This document shows positions 8,940 through 18,663 of a stretch of DNA of 64,000 nt, one piece after another; the first letter of the stretch is position 1, and every line of letters begins with the position of its first letter. The stretch is from Rathayibacter sp. Leaf185. GTDB taxonomy: Bacteria; Actinomycetota; Actinomycetes; Actinomycetales; Microbacteriaceae. A program made the translations under genes and the position numbers. Location of the stretch: NCBI RefSeq assembly GCF_001423885.1, contig NZ_LMPP01000001.1, positions 783,543-847,542 on the forward strand. The letters run 5' to 3'. Below the pieces are notes generated by a model. The model was not told where the DNA came from, made no database searches, and saw only the letters and a list, made by a program, of their open reading frames with translations.

Positions 8940-9809
8940 TCAGGTGGCGCTGCGCTTCCCGGAGGAGGCGAGCTCACCCGCCCCGGGAGCCGGCTCGGCG
9001 GAGGAGCCGAGGGCCGCGGGACGCGGGTTCTCGGCGGTGCCGGAGCCGGTGATGGCCGGACCGCGGCGGAACGACTCGCCACGGCGGACGTTGGCGCGGT
9101 TCGCGGTGACGCGCTCACGGGAGATGCGGATGTTGTAGAGGATGAACGCGAGGGCGATGAACGCGAGGAACACGCCGAGGCCGGTGATGGCGATCGGGAT
9201 GATCGGGTTCGAGCCCTCCTGCTCGACGACGTTGCCCTGGTCGGTGACCGACAGGGTGACGCGCTGGTCGGGAGCGGTTCCCGCGGCGTCCTGCTGGGCG
9301 GCCACGTAGGTCTGGAAGATCGTCGACGCGGTCTCGGAGATGAGGGTCGCGCGGGCGGGATCGGTCGAGACTCCGACGATCGCGAGGATCGGGAGGGAGA
9401 AGCGGCCCGGGTTGGTCTCGGTGCCGGAGGGCTGCGTGGTGCGGCGGAGTCCGCTGAGCTCCTCGCCCTCGTTGAAGCCGCCGATGGCGGCCTCGACCTG
9501 CGCGCGGATCTCGGATCCGCTGACGAGGTAGGCGTAGATGACCGCGGTGTTCGTCAGGTCCAGCTGCTGGGCAGCGGTCGTGCCCTCCTGGAGGGTCTGG
9601 CCGGGCCGGACGGCCGCGAACGGGTTCTGCGTCCCGCCTCCGAGCAGCACGGTGGTCTCGGACTGGTAGGTCGACTCGACGCGCGAGACGATCTCACCGT
9701 CCTTGACGGTGTATCCGGCGACCATCGCAGCCAGCACCGAGACGACGATGCCGACGGCGAGGAGCCATTTGTAGCTCCAGAGCACTCGGAGGTAAAGGGG
9801 AACGGACAT
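8940..9809 (-). CDS. Wzz-like chain-length determinant / polysaccharide co-polymerase
   Basis: The 289-aa protein has the Wzz topology. A cytoplasmic start MSVPLYLRVLWSYKW leads into one helix (about residues 15-36). An extracytoplasmic domain of about 170 residues follows, then a second helix (IPIAITGLGVFLAFIALAFIL) and a polar C-terminal tail of about 65 residues. No Walker motifs or tyrosine-rich tail are present, so a BY-kinase fusion is excluded. It should control chain length of the Wzy product. The ATG at 9809 was chosen because the topology begins there. The longer frame to 10121 adds only low-complexity residues. It leads the leftward operon. Confidence 0.83.
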   Translation of the reverse strand: MSVPLYLRVLWSYKWLLAVGIVVSVLAAMVAGYTVKDGEIVSRVESTYQSETTVLLGGGTQNPFAAVRPGQTLQEGTTAAQQLDLTNTAVIYAYLVSGSEIRAQVEAAIGGFNEGEELSGLRRTTQPSGTETNPGRFSLPILAIVGVSTDPARATLISETASTIFQTYVAAQQDAAGTAPDQRVTLSVTDQGNVVEQEGSNPIIPIAITGLGVFLAFIALAFILYNIRISRERVTANRANVRRGESFRRGPAITGSGTAENPRPAALGSSAEPAPGAGELASSGKRSAT

Positions 9810-10301
9810 CTCGGTCTCGACTTCCAGACGGCGAGGTGTAGGACCTCGGGCGACGCGCCGCGTGCTCGGAGGGTGCAATGCTGCTGCAGACGATGGAGCA
9901 ACGCCTCCGTCCATCACGGCGGTAATGGCGGAACGGGTGGTGTGGCGGTCGACGTCGGGATGACGAGGACGGAACCTGGTGCGTAGTGCGATTCGAACGT
10001 GCTCTCGCTGCGTCCGCACCGTCCTCCGGGCGAGCGGCCTGGGGGGTCGGAACGGGCAGAGAACCGGGACCCCGCGAGTGCGGTGCCCCGACACACTCAT
10101 TGTGACCATAACCCACGGCAAGCAGATGCCGAAAGTATTGCGGGTGTGTTAAGTCTCCTGGACGTTCGACCCGCCGAGCAGGGCGTGCACTTGCATTCCT
10201 CTCAGATGGACGAGGATGGTAGACCTTGTTCCCTCCAGGAAAGACGAGGATGGAAGTCCTCGGTTCAGCTCGGAGCGCGCCGCCCTCACGACAGGAGACG
10301 C
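9810..10301. promoter_or_regulatory. Divergent control region of the polysaccharide locus
   Basis: This 492-bp stretch lies between the leftward Wzz-like operon and the rightward glycosyltransferase operon and holds no convincing gene. It includes the least GC-rich DNA of the locus, around 10090-10160. On the minus strand GGTTATGGT near 10105-10113 could be an extended -10 element. That would give a leader of about 290 nt before the Wzz-like gene. Two copies of GACGAGGATGG (10209-10219 and 10243-10253, period 34) lie upstream of the rightward start. AGGAGA at 10293-10298 is the ribosome site for the ATG at 10302. Promoter assignments are tentative. Confidence 0.4.
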
Positions 10302-11633
10302 ATGGATGACGAGCATCAGTGCTCCACCACTGCCACAGACCCATCCGCCCGTTCCACGACCGGATCCGACTCCGCTGACGACCGTTCGATGACGGTCGCC
10401 GGCTCCGTCGCGCCCTCGGGCTCCGACGGCCACCCGCTCTCGGTCCTCTACTCGTTCCCGCACGGGATCGGCTCGCCCGGCATCGGCTGGACAGCGCTGC
10501 ACCAGGTCCGCGCGCTGACCGAGGCCGGTCACCGCGTGACCGTCGTCGCCGCGTCCATCACCGAGCCGCTGGGGCCGGTCGCGCGCGCCGTGACCACGCT
10601 CACGGTCGCCGGCCAGCGCCTCCCGCACCGGCTCTTCGGGCGGAGCCGCTCGATCGCGCACCACGACCGCGTGACCGCACGGATCCTCGCCGAGGGCGAC
10701 TACGACGTGGTCCACGGCTGGCCGTGGGGCTCGGCCCGCACCTTCGACGAGGCCGCCCGCCAGGGCGTGCCCTCGGTCCGCGAGGCGCCGAACACGCACA
10801 CGGCGCACGCCTTCGAGGTCGTGGCCGAGGAGTACGAGCGTCTCGGCATCACCCCGCCCCCCGGGTCGCCGCACACCTACAACGCGGTGCGACTGAAGCG
10901 GGAGGAGCGGGAGTGGGCGTCCGCGACCGCGATCCTGGTCCCGTCCGCCTCGGTCGAGCACACCTTCCTCGAGAAGGGATTCTCGCCCGACAAGCTGCTC
11001 CGCCACCGCTACGGCGCCCTCGTCGACACCGACCGCGTGCTCGACCCCGACCCGCGCGACGATCCGGACCACGTGTTCACCGCCGTGTTCGTGGGCCGGA
11101 TCGAGCCGCGGAAGGGCCTGCTCTACGCCCTCCAGGCCTGGCAGGCGTCAACGGCCAGCAGCACGGGCCGGTTCCTGGTCTACGGAGAGTTCACGCCCGG
11201 CTACCGCGAGCGGCTCGCCGGCCTGCTCGATCAGCCCGGCGTCGAGCTGCGCGGCTTCACCGACGATGTCGCGGGCGTGTTCCAGAACGCCGACGTGCTG
11301 ATCCTGCCGACGATCGAGGAGGGCAGCGCCCTCGTCACCTCGGAGGCGCAGGCCGCGGGCTGCGTGCCGCTCGTCTCGTCGGCGGCCGGCGCGAACCTCG
11401 AGGACGGCGTCCAGGGTCTCGTCCACGAGCCCCGCGACGTCGAGACGCTGACCGCGCACCTCGATCTCGTCTCCTCCGACCGGGAGCTGCTGGCGCGTCT
11501 GCGCCGTGCCGCGCTCGCGAACCGGAGCGAACTCACCTGGACGCGAGCGGGCGTCGACCTCGTCGCCGCCTACCGCGCCGCCATGCGGAAGGTCGGCACC
11601 GCGACCGCTCCCGCCGACCCGTCGAGGACCTGA
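10302..11633 (+). CDS. GT4 family glycosyltransferase
   Basis: The 443-aa protein starts with about 45 polar residues and then SVLYSFPHGIGSPGIGWTALHQVRAL, the N-terminal Rossmann entry of GT4 enzymes. The C-terminal half has AVFVGRIEPRKGLLYALQAW and LILPTIEEGSALVTSEAQAAG, the donor-site E-x7-E region. It should be a retaining sugar transferase acting at the cytoplasmic membrane face. ATG 10302 has AGGAG four to five nt upstream. An internal ATG at 10390 lacks a ribosome site. It heads a run of six genes that ends at 16738 with very short gaps or overlaps, so one transcript is likely. Confidence 0.8.
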   Translation: MDDEHQCSTTATDPSARSTTGSDSADDRSMTVAGSVAPSGSDGHPLSVLYSFPHGIGSPGIGWTALHQVRALTEAGHRVTVVAASITEPLGPVARAVTTLTVAGQRLPHRLFGRSRSIAHHDRVTARILAEGDYDVVHGWPWGSARTFDEAARQGVPSVREAPNTHTAHAFEVVAEEYERLGITPPPGSPHTYNAVRLKREEREWASATAILVPSASVEHTFLEKGFSPDKLLRHRYGALVDTDRVLDPDPRDDPDHVFTAVFVGRIEPRKGLLYALQAWQASTASSTGRFLVYGEFTPGYRERLAGLLDQPGVELRGFTDDVAGVFQNADVLILPTIEEGSALVTSEAQAAGCVPLVSSAAGANLEDGVQGLVHEPRDVETLTAHLDLVSSDRELLARLRRAALANRSELTWTRAGVDLVAAYRAAMRKVGTATAPADPSRT

Positions 11634-11638
11634 CACCT

Positions 11639-12574
11639 GTGAACACCCGAGACGTCTCGATCATCCTCTGCACGCGCGAGCGGCCCGACATGCTGCGGGA
11701 GGCTCTCGCGGCGATCAACGCGGGGACCGACCCGGAGGTCGAGGTGATCGTCGTCGACTCGGCCTCGACCGACTCGCGCACCCGCGAGGTCGCCGAGGCC
11801 GCCGGCGTCCGCTACGTGCGCACCGACACCAAGGGGCTCTCGATCGCGCGGAACCTCGGGCTCGCCTCGAGCGAGCGGCCGGTCGTCGTCTACACCGACG
11901 ACGACTGCTCGCCCACGCCCGGCTGGATCGAGGCGCTGCTGCGCGCCTTCGACGACGAGCGGGTGAGCGTCGCCACGGGGCGGATGCTCGACCACACCCT
12001 CGTCGACACGGACGTGCCGCCGACCGATCGCATCACCTACCGCACGGCGGTGCAGGGTCTCGACGCCGGGCACGGCGCCGTGATGGCGTTCCGCCGCTCG
12101 ACCCTGCAGACGCTCGGCGGCTTCGACGACACGCTCGGCGCGGGCCGCTACCTCGCCGGCGCCGAGGATCTCGACATCTTCTGCCGCGCCCTCGCCGCGG
12201 GCACGACCGCCGTGTTCGTCCCGGACAGCGTCGTGCTGCACGTCAACACCCGCAATCCCACGGCGTACCGCCGCCTGATGCGCGGCTACGGGCTCGGACT
12301 CGGCGCGCTGGTGGGCAAGTGGTGGCGGATGTCGCCGCTGGTCGGCGCGCGGATGAGCGCGACGCTCGCCGTCCGCAGCGGCCGCCGCCTCGTGCGCTCG
12401 GCGAAGAAGCGCGGCCGCGGAGCACGCGACGAGCTCGCGATGATCGACGGCATCCTCCGCGGCTACCTCCGCTCGCGGCACCTCCGGCTCTCGGGCTCGA
12501 CCTTCGTCGACGAGTACCCGCCGACCCCGATCCGGCTGCCCGGCGACGCGAGCACCGGGCGCGCCGCCGAGTGA
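11639..12574 (+). CDS. GT2 family glycosyltransferase
   Basis: The 311-aa protein shows the GT-A signature: VSIILCTRERPDMLREAL at the start, VVDSASTDSRT, and an Asp-rich metal site in VYTDDDCSP. A later segment, AGAEDLDIFCRALAAG, matches the ED/xED acceptor loop of family 2 enzymes. It would transfer a sugar during repeat-unit synthesis. GTG 11639 is preceded by GAGGA at about 10 nt. The gap to the previous stop is only five nt. The C-terminal third is basic and may be amphipathic, which suits membrane association. Confidence 0.82.
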   Translation: MNTRDVSIILCTRERPDMLREALAAINAGTDPEVEVIVVDSASTDSRTREVAEAAGVRYVRTDTKGLSIARNLGLASSERPVVVYTDDDCSPTPGWIEALLRAFDDERVSVATGRMLDHTLVDTDVPPTDRITYRTAVQGLDAGHGAVMAFRRSTLQTLGGFDDTLGAGRYLAGAEDLDIFCRALAAGTTAVFVPDSVVLHVNTRNPTAYRRLMRGYGLGLGALVGKWWRMSPLVGARMSATLAVRSGRRLVRSAKKRGRGARDELAMIDGILRGYLRSRHLRLSGSTFVDEYPPTPIRLPGDASTGRAAE

Positions 12575-12626
12575 GCGCGATCCCCTCGGCCGTCCCGACT
12601 CCGCCCCGCCCGCTAGGAGCCCGACC

Positions 12627-14003
12627 ATGACCCGCACTCCCCGCCGATCCGGCCGCACGCAGGCCGAACCGCTGCGCACGCTCGATGAGAAGTTCGTCTC
12701 GAACGCCATCGCCTACGAGGCCGCGCGCCCCGTCGCCACGATGGTCGTCGACAGCACGCCCTTCCGGCGCGAGGACGGCTCGCTCGACCGCGAGCTCATC
12801 CTCACGGCGTGGGAGAGGTTCATCACGCACTCCCCCGCGCAACGGCAGCGCCTCGTCCGCGCGCCGCTCGGGCTCTTCACGCCGTCCTGGGTCTTCGCCG
12901 ACGCGATCGACATCACCGACCACGTCCGCTTCCACCCCGGAGTCGTCGAGTGGGACCCCCGCCGCACGGAGCTGCTGACCGGCCTCTTCAACGGGCCGAT
13001 GGATCCGAAGGGCCCGCTCTGGGACATCCTCGTGGTCGAGCTCTCGACCGGGCAGCTGGCGTTCCCGATGCGCATCCAGCACGTGATGGGCGACGGCATG
13101 TTCGGCCTGATGCTCTTCACGACCTTCACCGAGGAGAAGCCCTACGACGTCGCGCCGTCCGGCGGCCGCCCCCTGCGCTTCCCCGACGACCCGCCCGCTC
13201 CGCGCGGTCCGATCGCCCTGACGCTTGCGGCTCGCCGCGCCATCGCATCGTCGTACGACTCGTTCGCCGACGAGTGGGCCGACTGGAAGCGCAAGCCGCT
13301 GAAGAAGCGCCTCCGCCGGGTGGCCGGGCGCCTGATCCGAGCCCCGCGCGACGTCTGGATCCGCCGCTCGGGCCTGCTCGAGCGCACTGTGAAGCCCAAG
13401 GACGCGGCGATCATCACCGTGGAGCTGAAGGCGGCGAAGTCGGTCGCGCGCACCTCGGGCGGCACCGTCTCGGACCTCACGGTCGCCCTCGCCCTGCACG
13501 CGTTCGCGGCGATGCACCCCGAGCGCTCCGAGATCGCGACCCTCGTGCCGATCTCGCCGCAGCGCGACCGCACGGCCGAGAAGCGCAACCACATCACGAT
13601 GGCGCGCGTCAGCATCCCGGTCGACCTGGGGCTGCGCGAGAGCATCGCGTCGGTGCACGAGCAGATCGTCCACGCGATGGAGACGGGCGAGTCGGGGATC
13701 ACCCGGGGCGTGCGGGACTGGCAGGGCTACGCCTCGTTCCTGCCCGTCTTCCTCCGCCCGCGATACTTCGGCCACGCCGCCGTCGAGTCGTTCACCCTGT
13801 GGCCCACGACCGAGCCGGAGGACGAGGCCGCTCTGTTCTCGAGCTCGTACCTCAAGCGCCTCGACTTCGCCGTGCAGGTGCGCGCCGACCACGACTCCCG
13901 CGCCTTCGTCGACTCGGTGGTCCGCTCGCTGACGGAGCTCGGTGCACCTCCGGTCGACTGGCCGGCCGACGAGCCCGCGAGCCTGAGGGGGGGAACCCGA
14001 TGA
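12627..14003 (+). CDS. Condensation-fold acyltransferase (WS/DGAT or PapA-like)
   Basis: The 458-aa protein has the chloramphenicol acetyltransferase/condensation fold. It starts with [21 protein letters not shown] and carries QHVMGDG with the probable catalytic His152 and Asp156 (H-x3-D-G; the first His of the usual HHxxxDG is Gln). A basic middle segment ([12 protein letters not shown]) may face membrane lipids. A C-terminal half that includes [17 protein letters not shown] follows. Relatives are wax ester synthase/diacylglycerol acyltransferases and polyketide-associated acyltransferases, which use acyl-CoA or acyl carriers. Sitting between glycosyltransferase and acetyltransferase genes, it probably acylates a sugar or lipid-linked intermediate. 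AGGAG precedes ATG 12627, and the stop overlaps the next ATG. Confidence 0.72.
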   Translation: MTRTPRRSGRTQAEPLRTLDEKFVSNAIAYEAARPVATMVVDSTPFRREDGSLDRELILTAWERFITHSPAQRQRLVRAPLGLFTPSWVFADAIDITDHVRFHPGVVEWDPRRTELLTGLFNGPMDPKGPLWDILVVELSTGQLAFPMRIQHVMGDGMFGLMLFTTFTEEKPYDVAPSGGRPLRFPDDPPAPRGPIALTLAARRAIASSYDSFADEWADWKRKPLKKRLRRVAGRLIRAPRDVWIRRSGLLERTVKPKDAAIITVELKAAKSVARTSGGTVSDLTVALALHAFAAMHPERSEIATLVPISPQRDRTAEKRNHITMARVSIPVDLGLRESIASVHEQIVHAMETGESGITRGVRDWQGYASFLPVFLRPRYFGHAAVESFTLWPTTEPEDEAALFSSSYLKRLDFAVQVRADHDSRAFVDSVVRSLTELGAPPVDWPADEPASLRGGTR

Positions 14004-14533
14004 GCCAGGGCGGCGGACCGCTGCGCACGCTGACGAAGCTGCGCACCTACCTGCAGGCCGTGCGCCTGCTGCACTTCCACGCGTACAGCCACGCCGATCA
14101 GGTGCCGAAGCTGACCCGCGGGGCCGACGTGTCGTTCGCGCCGAACGTGTCGTTCAGGAACGCCGAGCGGATCACGCTGGGCGCGGGGACGCACATCGGC
14201 GAGAACTCGATCGTCTGGGCGGGCAACACCTCCGGCCGCATCACGCTCGGCGAGAAGTGCCTGCTCGCCCCGAACGTCACCGTCACGGCATCGAACTACG
14301 GCATCGTGCAGGGCACCCCCGTGATGGACCAGGCGAAGATCGAGCGCGACATCGTGATCGGCCGCGACGTCTGGCTCGGCGCGAACGTGGTCGTGGTCGC
14401 CGGTGTGACCATCGGCGACGGCGCGATCGTCGGAGCGGGGGCCGTGGTCACCAAGGACCTGCCCGCGAACTGCATCGCCGGCGGCGTGCCCGCGAAGGTC
14501 ATCGGACAGCGACCGGAGGCGAACGGTGCCTGA
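14000..14533 (+). CDS. Hexapeptide-repeat acetyltransferase
   Basis: The 177-aa product carries successive hexapeptide coils ([65 protein letters not shown]) and ends GGVPAKVIG. These are hallmarks of CoA-dependent sugar O- or N-acetyltransferases of the trimeric LbH family. The usual His of the catalytic site is not in a DHSH context here, and ASNYGIVQ stands where that motif often lies. The specificity is therefore open. ATG 14000 overlaps the previous stop as ATGA. The final codons overlap the GTG of the next gene, so translational coupling is likely. Confidence 0.8.
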   Translation: MSQGGGPLRTLTKLRTYLQAVRLLHFHAYSHADQVPKLTRGADVSFAPNVSFRNAERITLGAGTHIGENSIVWAGNTSGRITLGEKCLLAPNVTVTASNYGIVQGTPVMDQAKIERDIVIGRDVWLGANVVVVAGVTIGDGAIVGAGAVVTKDLPANCIAGGVPAKVIGQRPEANGA

Positions 14534-15542
14534 CCCGCAGAGCACGACCGACACGAGCCTGGCGATCATCGTCGTCAGCTACAACACCCGCGAGAAGACC
14601 CTCGCCTGCCTGGCCTCGATCCCCCGCGGCGACGCCCCGACCGCACCGCACGTGATCGTCGTCGACAACGGCTCGGCCGACGGCAGCGCGGAGGCGATCC
14701 GCGCTGCGCACCCCGACGCCACCGTGATCGAGGCGGGCGACAATCTCGGCTTCGCCCGCGGGGTGAACCGCGGCGTCGCCGCGGCGACCGAGCGCTACGT
14801 GCTGCTGCTCAACCCCGACACCCTCGTGCTCGACGGCTCGTTCCGCGCGCTGCTCGAGTTCGCCGTCGCGAACCCGCGCTACGGCGTCTACGGCGGCCGC
14901 ACCCTCCGGCCCGACGGCGGCGTCGACCCGTCGTCCTGCTGGGGCGCCCCGTCGCTGTGGTCGCTCCTGACCTATGCGACCATGCTCTCGACCGCGTTCC
15001 GCGGCAATCCGCTGCTCGATCCCGAGTCGCTCGGGCACTGGCAGCGCGACACCGTCCGCGAGGTGCCCATCATCACCGGCTGCCTGCTCCTGATGGAGCG
15101 CGCGCAGTACGAGCGCGTCGGCCGCCTCGACGAGCGCTTCTTCCTCTACGGGGAGGACGCCGAGTTCTCGATCCGCGCCCGCCGATCGGGTCTCGCCCCG
15201 GTTATCGTGCCGACCGCCGTGATCGTGCACGACGTCGGAGCCTCGACCCGCGACGCTGCGACCGACGGCAACTCGGGTCGCAAGATGTGCATGGTCATGG
15301 CCGGCAAGGCGACGATGATCAGGCTCGCGTGGAAGCCGCTCCCCGCCCGCGCGGGCATCGCGCTGCTCCAGGCCGGCGCGCTCGTGCGCACCGTGCTCGA
15401 GGCCGCCACCCGCCGGAAGCGCCGGGCGTGGACCGAGGTCTGGCAGCGCCGCGAGGACTGGCGCGTCGGCTATCCGGAGGCGGAGCGCACGCTCTTCGGC
15501 CGGGTCCCCGGCACCGGCGCGGCGACCGGGGCCACCCGATGA
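14526..15542 (+). CDS. GT2 family glycosyltransferase, rhamnosyltransferase (WbbL)-like
   Basis: The 338-aa protein begins [20 protein letters not shown] and contains [14 protein letters not shown], then [12 protein letters not shown]. The N-P-D-T site is typical of the WbbL-like branch that often transfers rhamnose. [14 protein letters not shown] is the acceptor-side catalytic region. A hydrophobic, basic C-terminus could associate with the membrane. The GTG at 14526 overlaps the previous gene by eight bases, and the stop overlaps the next ATG. The rhamnose assignment rests only on branch resemblance. Confidence 0.82.
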   Translation: MPDPQSTTDTSLAIIVVSYNTREKTLACLASIPRGDAPTAPHVIVVDNGSADGSAEAIRAAHPDATVIEAGDNLGFARGVNRGVAAATERYVLLLNPDTLVLDGSFRALLEFAVANPRYGVYGGRTLRPDGGVDPSSCWGAPSLWSLLTYATMLSTAFRGNPLLDPESLGHWQRDTVREVPIITGCLLLMERAQYERVGRLDERFFLYGEDAEFSIRARRSGLAPVIVPTAVIVHDVGASTRDAATDGNSGRKMCMVMAGKATMIRLAWKPLPARAGIALLQAGALVRTVLEAATRRKRRAWTEVWQRREDWRVGYPEAERTLFGRVPGTGAATGATR

Positions 15543-16738
15543 TCCCGGGCGGCACGCGCACCCTCCGCGGCCGCATCCGCACCCGCCTGCGCGGTCTGCT
15601 CTTGCCCGAGAGCGCCGCGAGCAGGAGTCTCGTCGTCGAGGCGGAGCCCGCGTTCCGCACCCGCTACGCGAACCCCTACAACGCGCGCCTCTACACGGCG
15701 ATGACCGCCGAGGGCGTGCTGGTGCGCGACCTCTCCTGGTTCCGGCTGCTGACCTCGCGGGTCGACATCGTGCACCTGCACTGGCCGGATCTCACGTTCC
15801 TCAGCGGGATCCGCCGCTATCGCGTCGTCGCGCGGCTGATCTTCTTCTTCGGCTTCCTCCGCGTCGCCCGGCTCCGCGGCACCCGCCTGATCTGGACGGC
15901 GCACAACGTCGTCTCGCACGAGGAGCGGGCGACCCCGTTCCTGCGCAACTGGTACCGGCGCCTCCTGACCGAGAACCTCGATGCGATCATCTGCCTCTCG
16001 CAGGAGGGCGTCGCGGCCATGCGCGTGTCGTACCCCGAGCTCGCGGAGGTGCCCGCGTTCGTCACTCCGCACGGGCACTACCGCGCCGACTACGACTTCT
16101 CGGTCGGCCGTGCCGAGGCGCGCGCCGAGCTCGGCGTGGATCCCGACGCCCGTCTCGTGGTGTCGGTCGGCCAGATCCGGCCCTACAAGAACATCCCGAC
16201 GCTGATCGAGCGGTTCCGCGAGCGCGAGGACGACGGCACGCTGCTGGCGGTCGCCGGCAACCCGGCCCGCGGACCGCTGCGCGGCGTGATCGAGGAGGCC
16301 GTCGGCGGCGACCCGCGCATCCGCCTCGAGCTCGCCTTCCTCAGCGACGAGCGGATCGCGCTCTGGCTGCGTGCCAGCGACCTCGTCGTGCTGCCGTACT
16401 CGGCGATCCAGAACTCCGGATCCGCGATCCTCGCGGTGTCGGCCGACCGCCCGGTGCTGGTCCCCGACCTCGGATCGATGCACGAGCTGGCGGCCCTGGT
16501 GGGGCCCGACTGGGTGCGGCTGTACGGCGGGGACTTCGACCGCTCGGTGCTCGACGAGGCGCTCGAGTGGCTCGACCGGCGCGAGGCCGACGAGCGGGCC
16601 GATCTCTCGGCGCTCGAGTGGGACGCCATCGCGCGTTCGACGATTGCCGCATACAGACTCGTTCTGGGGGTATCGCACCGGCGTGTCAATGCCGGAGAAG
16701 CCCGAATTCGTCACGCGGCGGAAACCTCGCGCCGCTAA
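15539..16738 (+). CDS. GT-B glycosyltransferase (GT4-like), last gene of the operon
   Basis: The 399-aa protein has a GT-B layout. IVHLHWPDLTFLSG and LIWTAHNVVSHE lie in the acceptor domain. LVVSVGQIRPYKNIPTLIERF and VVLPYSAIQNSGSAILAVS lie in the donor domain. The W-T-A-H-N-V-V-S-H-E segment is common in mannosyl- and glucosyltransferases of exopolysaccharide loci. ATG 15539 overlaps the previous stop (ATGA). After the stop there are 128 nt of non-coding DNA before the S8 protease gene, in which I saw no clear terminator hairpin. Read-through into the protease gene therefore cannot be excluded. Confidence 0.8.
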   Translation: MIPGGTRTLRGRIRTRLRGLLLPESAASRSLVVEAEPAFRTRYANPYNARLYTAMTAEGVLVRDLSWFRLLTSRVDIVHLHWPDLTFLSGIRRYRVVARLIFFFGFLRVARLRGTRLIWTAHNVVSHEERATPFLRNWYRRLLTENLDAIICLSQEGVAAMRVSYPELAEVPAFVTPHGHYRADYDFSVGRAEARAELGVDPDARLVVSVGQIRPYKNIPTLIERFREREDDGTLLAVAGNPARGPLRGVIEEAVGGDPRIRLELAFLSDERIALWLRASDLVVLPYSAIQNSGSAILAVSADRPVLVPDLGSMHELAALVGPDWVRLYGGDFDRSVLDEALEWLDRREADERADLSALEWDAIARSTIAAYRLVLGVSHRRVNAGEARIRHAAETSRR

Positions 16739-16866
16739 CTTAGGGATCGAAGCCCCCTTCTCCTCCGCCCGATGCAGCAGCATCCGGCGGTCGTCGGTCG
16801 ACCCCTGACCGGCGAGACGCTCCCGGCCGCCCCGGCCTCCCCCGCCGCACAGAAACACAGGTCCAC

Positions 16867-18663
16867 GTGATCCGCAGCTCCACCCCGCTCCGCCGCACCC
16901 CGTCGCGGCTGCGCCGGTTCCTGACCGCGACCGCGGTCACCGCCGTCCTCGCCGCCGGATCGGTCGGCCTGACGGCGCCCGCCGCGCAGGCCTCGGAGGC
17001 CGGCCGCTACGTCGTGACCGTCGACTCCGACGCCGTCTCGGCGAGCCTGGTGCGGGCCCTCGGGATCCCGCTCGAGCACTCCTTCGAGGGAGGCGTCGCC
17101 GGCTTCACTGCGACGCTCACCGCCCGCCAGCACGCGGTCCTCGCGGCGGACAGCCGGGTCCTCGCGCTCTCCCCCGCCGACCAGGTCGTCGAGGGTGCGG
17201 CCCAGGTCATGCCCTCCCACGTCCTGAGCACCCAGGCCGACCTCGCACCCGTGTCGGCCGGTGACGGCATCACCAGCTGGACCGGTCCCGCGGTCGCGGT
17301 CATCGATTCCGGGGTCAGCAACCACTCCGACTACAGCCTCCAGAAGCAGGTCAACTGCTTCAGCACCGGGACCGGCGACGACGCGAACGGTCACGGCACC
17401 GGAGTCTCGGGCTACATGGCCGCTCTCGACAACGGCTACGGGACCGTGGGCATCGCGCCCGGCGCCCCGATCTACTCGGTCCGCGCCCTCGACGGCGACA
17501 ACCGCGGCACCATCGCCACCCTGACCTGCGCGCTCGACTGGGTATCCCAGAACGCGGCGACCTACGGCATCAAGGTCCTGAACATGTCCCTCGCGACCGC
17601 CGGAGCCGACGACGGCAACTGCGGCTACACCAACGGCGACGCCGTGCACCAGATCATCTGCGACATCGTCGCGAAGGGCGTCACCGTCGTCGGCTCCGCC
17701 GGCAACGGCACCGCCGACCTCGCCACCTACATCCCCGCGTCCTACGACGAGGTCCTCGCCGTCACCAACATGTCGAATTACGACGGGAAGCCCGGCGGGC
17801 TCGCCGCGGTCCCCTGCCAGGGCGTGACCCTGAAGGACGACGCCTACGCCGACAAGAGCAACTGGGCCGTGTCGGAGGCCGACCGCGCTCACACCATCGC
17901 CGCGCCGGGAGTGTGCCCCTACACGACCAAGAAGGGCAACGGCTACGCCTACATCCAGAGCGGCACGAGCATGGCGGCGGCCGCGACCTCGGGCGCAGTG
18001 CTCGACTGCCTCGCCCCCGGCGGCGCCTGCGTCGGCAAGACTCCGGCGCAGATCATCGCCCAGATCCGCGCGCAGGCCAAGGCTGCCGCTGACCGCGGTC
18101 GCACCTTCACGGGCGACCCGACCTCGCCGGTAGCGGGCCGCTATTACGGCTACGAGCTGTCGACCGTCGCGACCGGAGCGACGACGCCTCCGACGAGCAC
18201 GCCGACCGCGACGCCCACCGCGACCCCGACGGCGACGCCCACGCCCACCGTCACCCCGACGGCGACGCCCACGCCCACCGCGACTCCGACGGCCACGGCG
18301 ACCCCGAAGCCGATCGCGACTCCCACCGCGACCGCCACGCCGACGCCCACTGCCACCCCGACCAGCGGAGCCGACACGGTGAAGCCACAGGCGAAGATCG
18401 TCTCGCCCGCCAGCCAGAGCGTCGTCACCGGCACCACGACGCTCGTCGCCAATGCGAGCGACAACGTGGCCGTGACCTCGCTCGCCTTCTGGTCCGGCTC
18501 CTCGAAGCTCGGAGACGCGGTCAAGCAGGCCGACGGCTCCTGGTCGCTGACCGCGAACAGCAAGAACTGGCCCAACGCGACCTACACGGTCGTCGCGAAG
18601 GCCGTGGACGCCGCCGGCAACATCGGCACGAGCGCCTCGATCACCCTGACCATCCGCAACTGA
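16867..18663 (+). CDS. Secreted S8 (subtilisin-like) serine protease with Thr-Pro linker and Ig-like domain
   Basis: The 598-aa product has a Sec signal peptide ending at AAQA-SEA (about residues 1-40) and a propeptide of about 80 residues. The S8 catalytic domain follows, with Asp147 in AVIDSG, His176 in NGHGTG and Ser368 in SGTSMA. A Thr/Pro/Ala repeat linker of about 60 residues then leads to a C-terminal Ig-like domain of about 95 residues (starting DTVKPQAKIVSPASQ). It should act outside the cell, perhaps surface-associated or processing secreted proteins. The GTG start at 16867 directly precedes the basic n-region. The linker and terminal domain are shared in style with the beta-helix proteins at 18876 and 26072. 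Confidence 0.9.
   Translation: MIRSSTPLRRTPSRLRRFLTATAVTAVLAAGSVGLTAPAAQASEAGRYVVTVDSDAVSASLVRALGIPLEHSFEGGVAGFTATLTARQHAVLAADSRVLALSPADQVVEGAAQVMPSHVLSTQADLAPVSAGDGITSWTGPAVAVIDSGVSNHSDYSLQKQVNCFSTGTGDDANGHGTGVSGYMAALDNGYGTVGIAPGAPIYSVRALDGDNRGTIATLTCALDWVSQNAATYGIKVLNMSLATAGADDGNCGYTNGDAVHQIICDIVAKGVTVVGSAGNGTADLATYIPASYDEVLAVTNMSNYDGKPGGLAAVPCQGVTLKDDAYADKSNWAVSEADRAHTIAAPGVCPYTTKKGNGYAYIQSGTSMAAAATSGAVLDCLAPGGACVGKTPAQIIAQIRAQAKAAADRGRTFTGDPTSPVAGRYYGYELSTVATGATTPPTSTPTATPTATPTATPTPTVTPTATPTPTATPTATATPKPIATPTATATPTPTATPTSGADTVKPQAKIVSPASQSVVTGTTTLVANASDNVAVTSLAFWSGSSKLGDAVKQADGSWSLTANSKNWPNATYTVVAKAVDAAGNIGTSASITLTIRN
18181..18362 (+). repeat. Thr-Pro codon repeat tract within the protease gene
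   Basis: The DNA is an in-frame array of short GC-rich units such as ACGCCCACC and GCGACTCCG that encode (Thr-Pro/Ala-Thr)n. It is coding, not a CRISPR or VNTR locus. Similar tracts occur at about 20070-20220 and 27200-27360 in the two beta-helix genes. Length could vary by slippage in multiples of the unit. Confidence 0.7.

Noticed and set aside
18181-18362. Tandem repeat tract as CRISPR or VNTR
   Set aside because: Units are in-frame Thr-Pro codons in a secreted protein, without spacers of even length.
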